Part shown: piece after piece, positions 42,701-42,867 of the stretch
Numbering within the stretch: the stretch's first letter is position 1
How the letters are laid out: each line of letters opens with the position of its first letter
Source of the DNA: Nodularia sp. (in: cyanobacteria)
GTDB taxonomy: Bacteria; Cyanobacteriota; Cyanobacteriia; Cyanobacteriales; Nostocaceae
Assembly (NCBI GenBank): GCA_007692755.1
Contig: REBL01000187.1
Span: 1 to 42,867 of the forward strand
DNA: 42,867 nt
Direction: 5' to 3'
Translations under genes and position numbers: made by a program
Notes under the pieces: model-generated
Seen by the model: the letters and a program-made list of their open reading frames with translations, nothing else
Told to the model about the DNA's origin: nothing
Database searches by the model: none

Positions 42701-42867
42701 TAAGAAACCAGTTCCCAAAACTCCACTGCCAAAGGTAGCATTTTGGACTCCTGAAAACTCTGTAGAAGCCCCGGAACGGCTTGACGAACAGCACTGGCAA
42801 GAATTAATCAGGGACAGCGCCATTCACCCGGAAATTGCCCACCGTAATTTCACCAGTTTGCATCAAA
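39738..42867 (+). CDS. MobF/TraI-type conjugative relaxase-helicase (partial)
   Basis: At least 1,043 residues from GTG 39738, running off the window. The N-terminal TrwC-like relaxase domain starts VLTGKNAPPQQAVDYFLEGY, with candidate nucleophilic tyrosines there and the metal-binding HLHTH in DPHLHTHALVMNMT (about 151-158). SF1 helicase motifs follow: Walker A GVAGAGKT (about 420-427), VVDEAG, LVGDTRQLSAVEAG, STTYSSQGKT and FYVAVSRARHEL. A proline-rich linker (about 890-1000) holds repeated PKPVINKPVPKTPQ-like units. It would nick oriT, unwind and pilot the strand during conjugation. Confidence 0.9.
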   Translation, partial: MLTGKNAPPQQAVDYFLEGYYQEGESRWSGKGAKKLGLSGAVDHKETFSNVVNGLSPDGSQQLSARNLHPSQRRAATDFTFSAPKSVSLQALVGGDERLITAHQLAVEKTLALIEKRYSCTRVTTNQGRQLHKTDNLVVAEFDHIETRELDPHLHTHALVMNMTQLDNGEWYSLVNDEIFQNKKFLGMVYQNHLAVEVQKLGYEVKALKHGQFEIKGFQSEDLKEFSKRRQQILNAVGENSTWAERDKAWTATRQRKQKINPRDLKAKWQEEAKALGIKFVQPGVAQPELQPRLVSYDNLEDAIAHCSERNVAFTQEELEKFILNQGLATDVNQIEPLITANSELLSLSPETRDFTTLAAVNRELATIKLMQSGQSQVNPLAHPEVVTSHLQPTALNLGQRRAVLAAATTTDQFMAWQGVAGAGKTFALKELQKIATDAGYTVKGFAPSSMAAQVLGEELGIQADTVAKLLVSQASPKASQQQIWVVDEAGLLSAKDAWKLLQRATDEQARVLLVGDTRQLSAVEAGNPFKSLQQAGMKTSYLNESLRQRTPQLKLAVDLIASGRIEEGFSRLADNGYIQTVAPESKVKAIVHDFMTIPPEQRGRTLVLAGTNFERLEITQGIREQLKTEGSLGAAANIIQLQAKNLTRVQMRYTHNLELGDVVMPTRNYKRRGLEKGKLYEVVGKDTDCLTLKAAGGERIEVDAGFDKAVYQRQKMEIAVGDRLRWTKNNRDKGHKNGQEFVVTQIRKRSAVIQYLDSGKTESLSFYQGHNLDYAIVSTTYSSQGKTADKVLIAADNTIGQESFYVAVSRARHELKLYTEDLDYLLAQAQLSRAKENALALLRQQELDKQRQSQLEKEQVVAAATVAKKPSTKPENFEVREQGNEGGEEETDCQTSFERESGAIFTPAPVPNSSPLHLVQRESEATCIPAPVPLVVKIQSPQVPERTVPNPKPVINKPVPKTPQPTVVKTQPPQVPERIVPTPKAVIKKPVPKTPLPKVAFWTPENSVEAPERLDEQHWQELIRDSAIHPEIAHRNFTSLHQ

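Overview
The window is most likely part of a large, probably conjugative plasmid of a filamentous (Nostocales-type) cyanobacterium. Frequent GCGATCGC (HIP1) octamers, cyanobacterial protein families and the gene set (ParA/ParB, an actin-like ParM system, a MobF/TraI-type relaxase, ArdA, type I restriction-modification, toxin-antitoxin, many insertion sequences) point that way. I see no rRNA, tRNA, CRISPR array or recognisable replication initiator.

Layout. 1-3339: small membrane proteins, a membrane-anchored P-loop ATPase and a retropepsin-like aspartic protease. 3673-6129: parA-parB, with a perfect palindrome inside parB that is repeated three more times downstream within decayed parB fragments; it is a strong parS candidate. 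6130-9633: a polytopic membrane protein, a tyrosine recombinase, an ArsC/Spx-like protein and a ribbon-helix-helix-like protein. 9887-15608: hsdM (split in two ORFs), hsdS and a RelE-HigA/IrrE toxin-antitoxin pair. 15725-29753: a reverse transcriptase gene cut in two by a 12,533-bp element. 29785-30013: a hairpin-rich stretch just upstream of the reverse transcriptase. 30211-34073: hsdR and a YgjP-like metallopeptidase. 34188-35448: a small DNA-binding protein with twin palindromic operators, and ardA. 35535-39019: an actin-type partition operon (parM-like, parR-like, two accessory ORFs) with helically phased 10-bp iterons upstream of parM. 39142-42867: a protein with a hexapeptide tandem repeat, then the relaxase, which runs off the window.

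The most interesting part is the inserted element (16372-28904). Its ends are 38-bp Tn3-family-type inverted repeats flanked by a 5-bp duplication (TACTA), but it has no Tn3 transposase or resolvase gene. Its left end is itself a 293-bp mini-element with two such repeats, so the whole looks like a composite mobilised in trans by TIMEs (Tn3-derived inverted-repeat miniature elements). Removing it and one TACTA restores an in-frame reverse transcriptase of about 496 codons.

The cargo is a peptide (RiPP) cluster: a LuxR-HTH/TPR regulator, divergent from an 80-residue precursor whose C-terminus is four tandem aromatic-X-X motifs (FGD, FDN, WGN, FSS); a cyclophane-type radical SAM/SPASM maturase; a ParB-like small protein; a tetrapyrrole-methylase-fold methyltransferase resembling borosin alpha-N-methyltransferases; and two oxygenase-like proteins. 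The cargo also has an NB-ARC/TPR regulator pair, a 60-residue peptide gene and two IS5-like insertion sequences. I infer a hybrid triceptide/borosin-like pathway carried as mobile cargo inside a defence locus. The gene families are read from sequence; the chemistry and the combination are inference.
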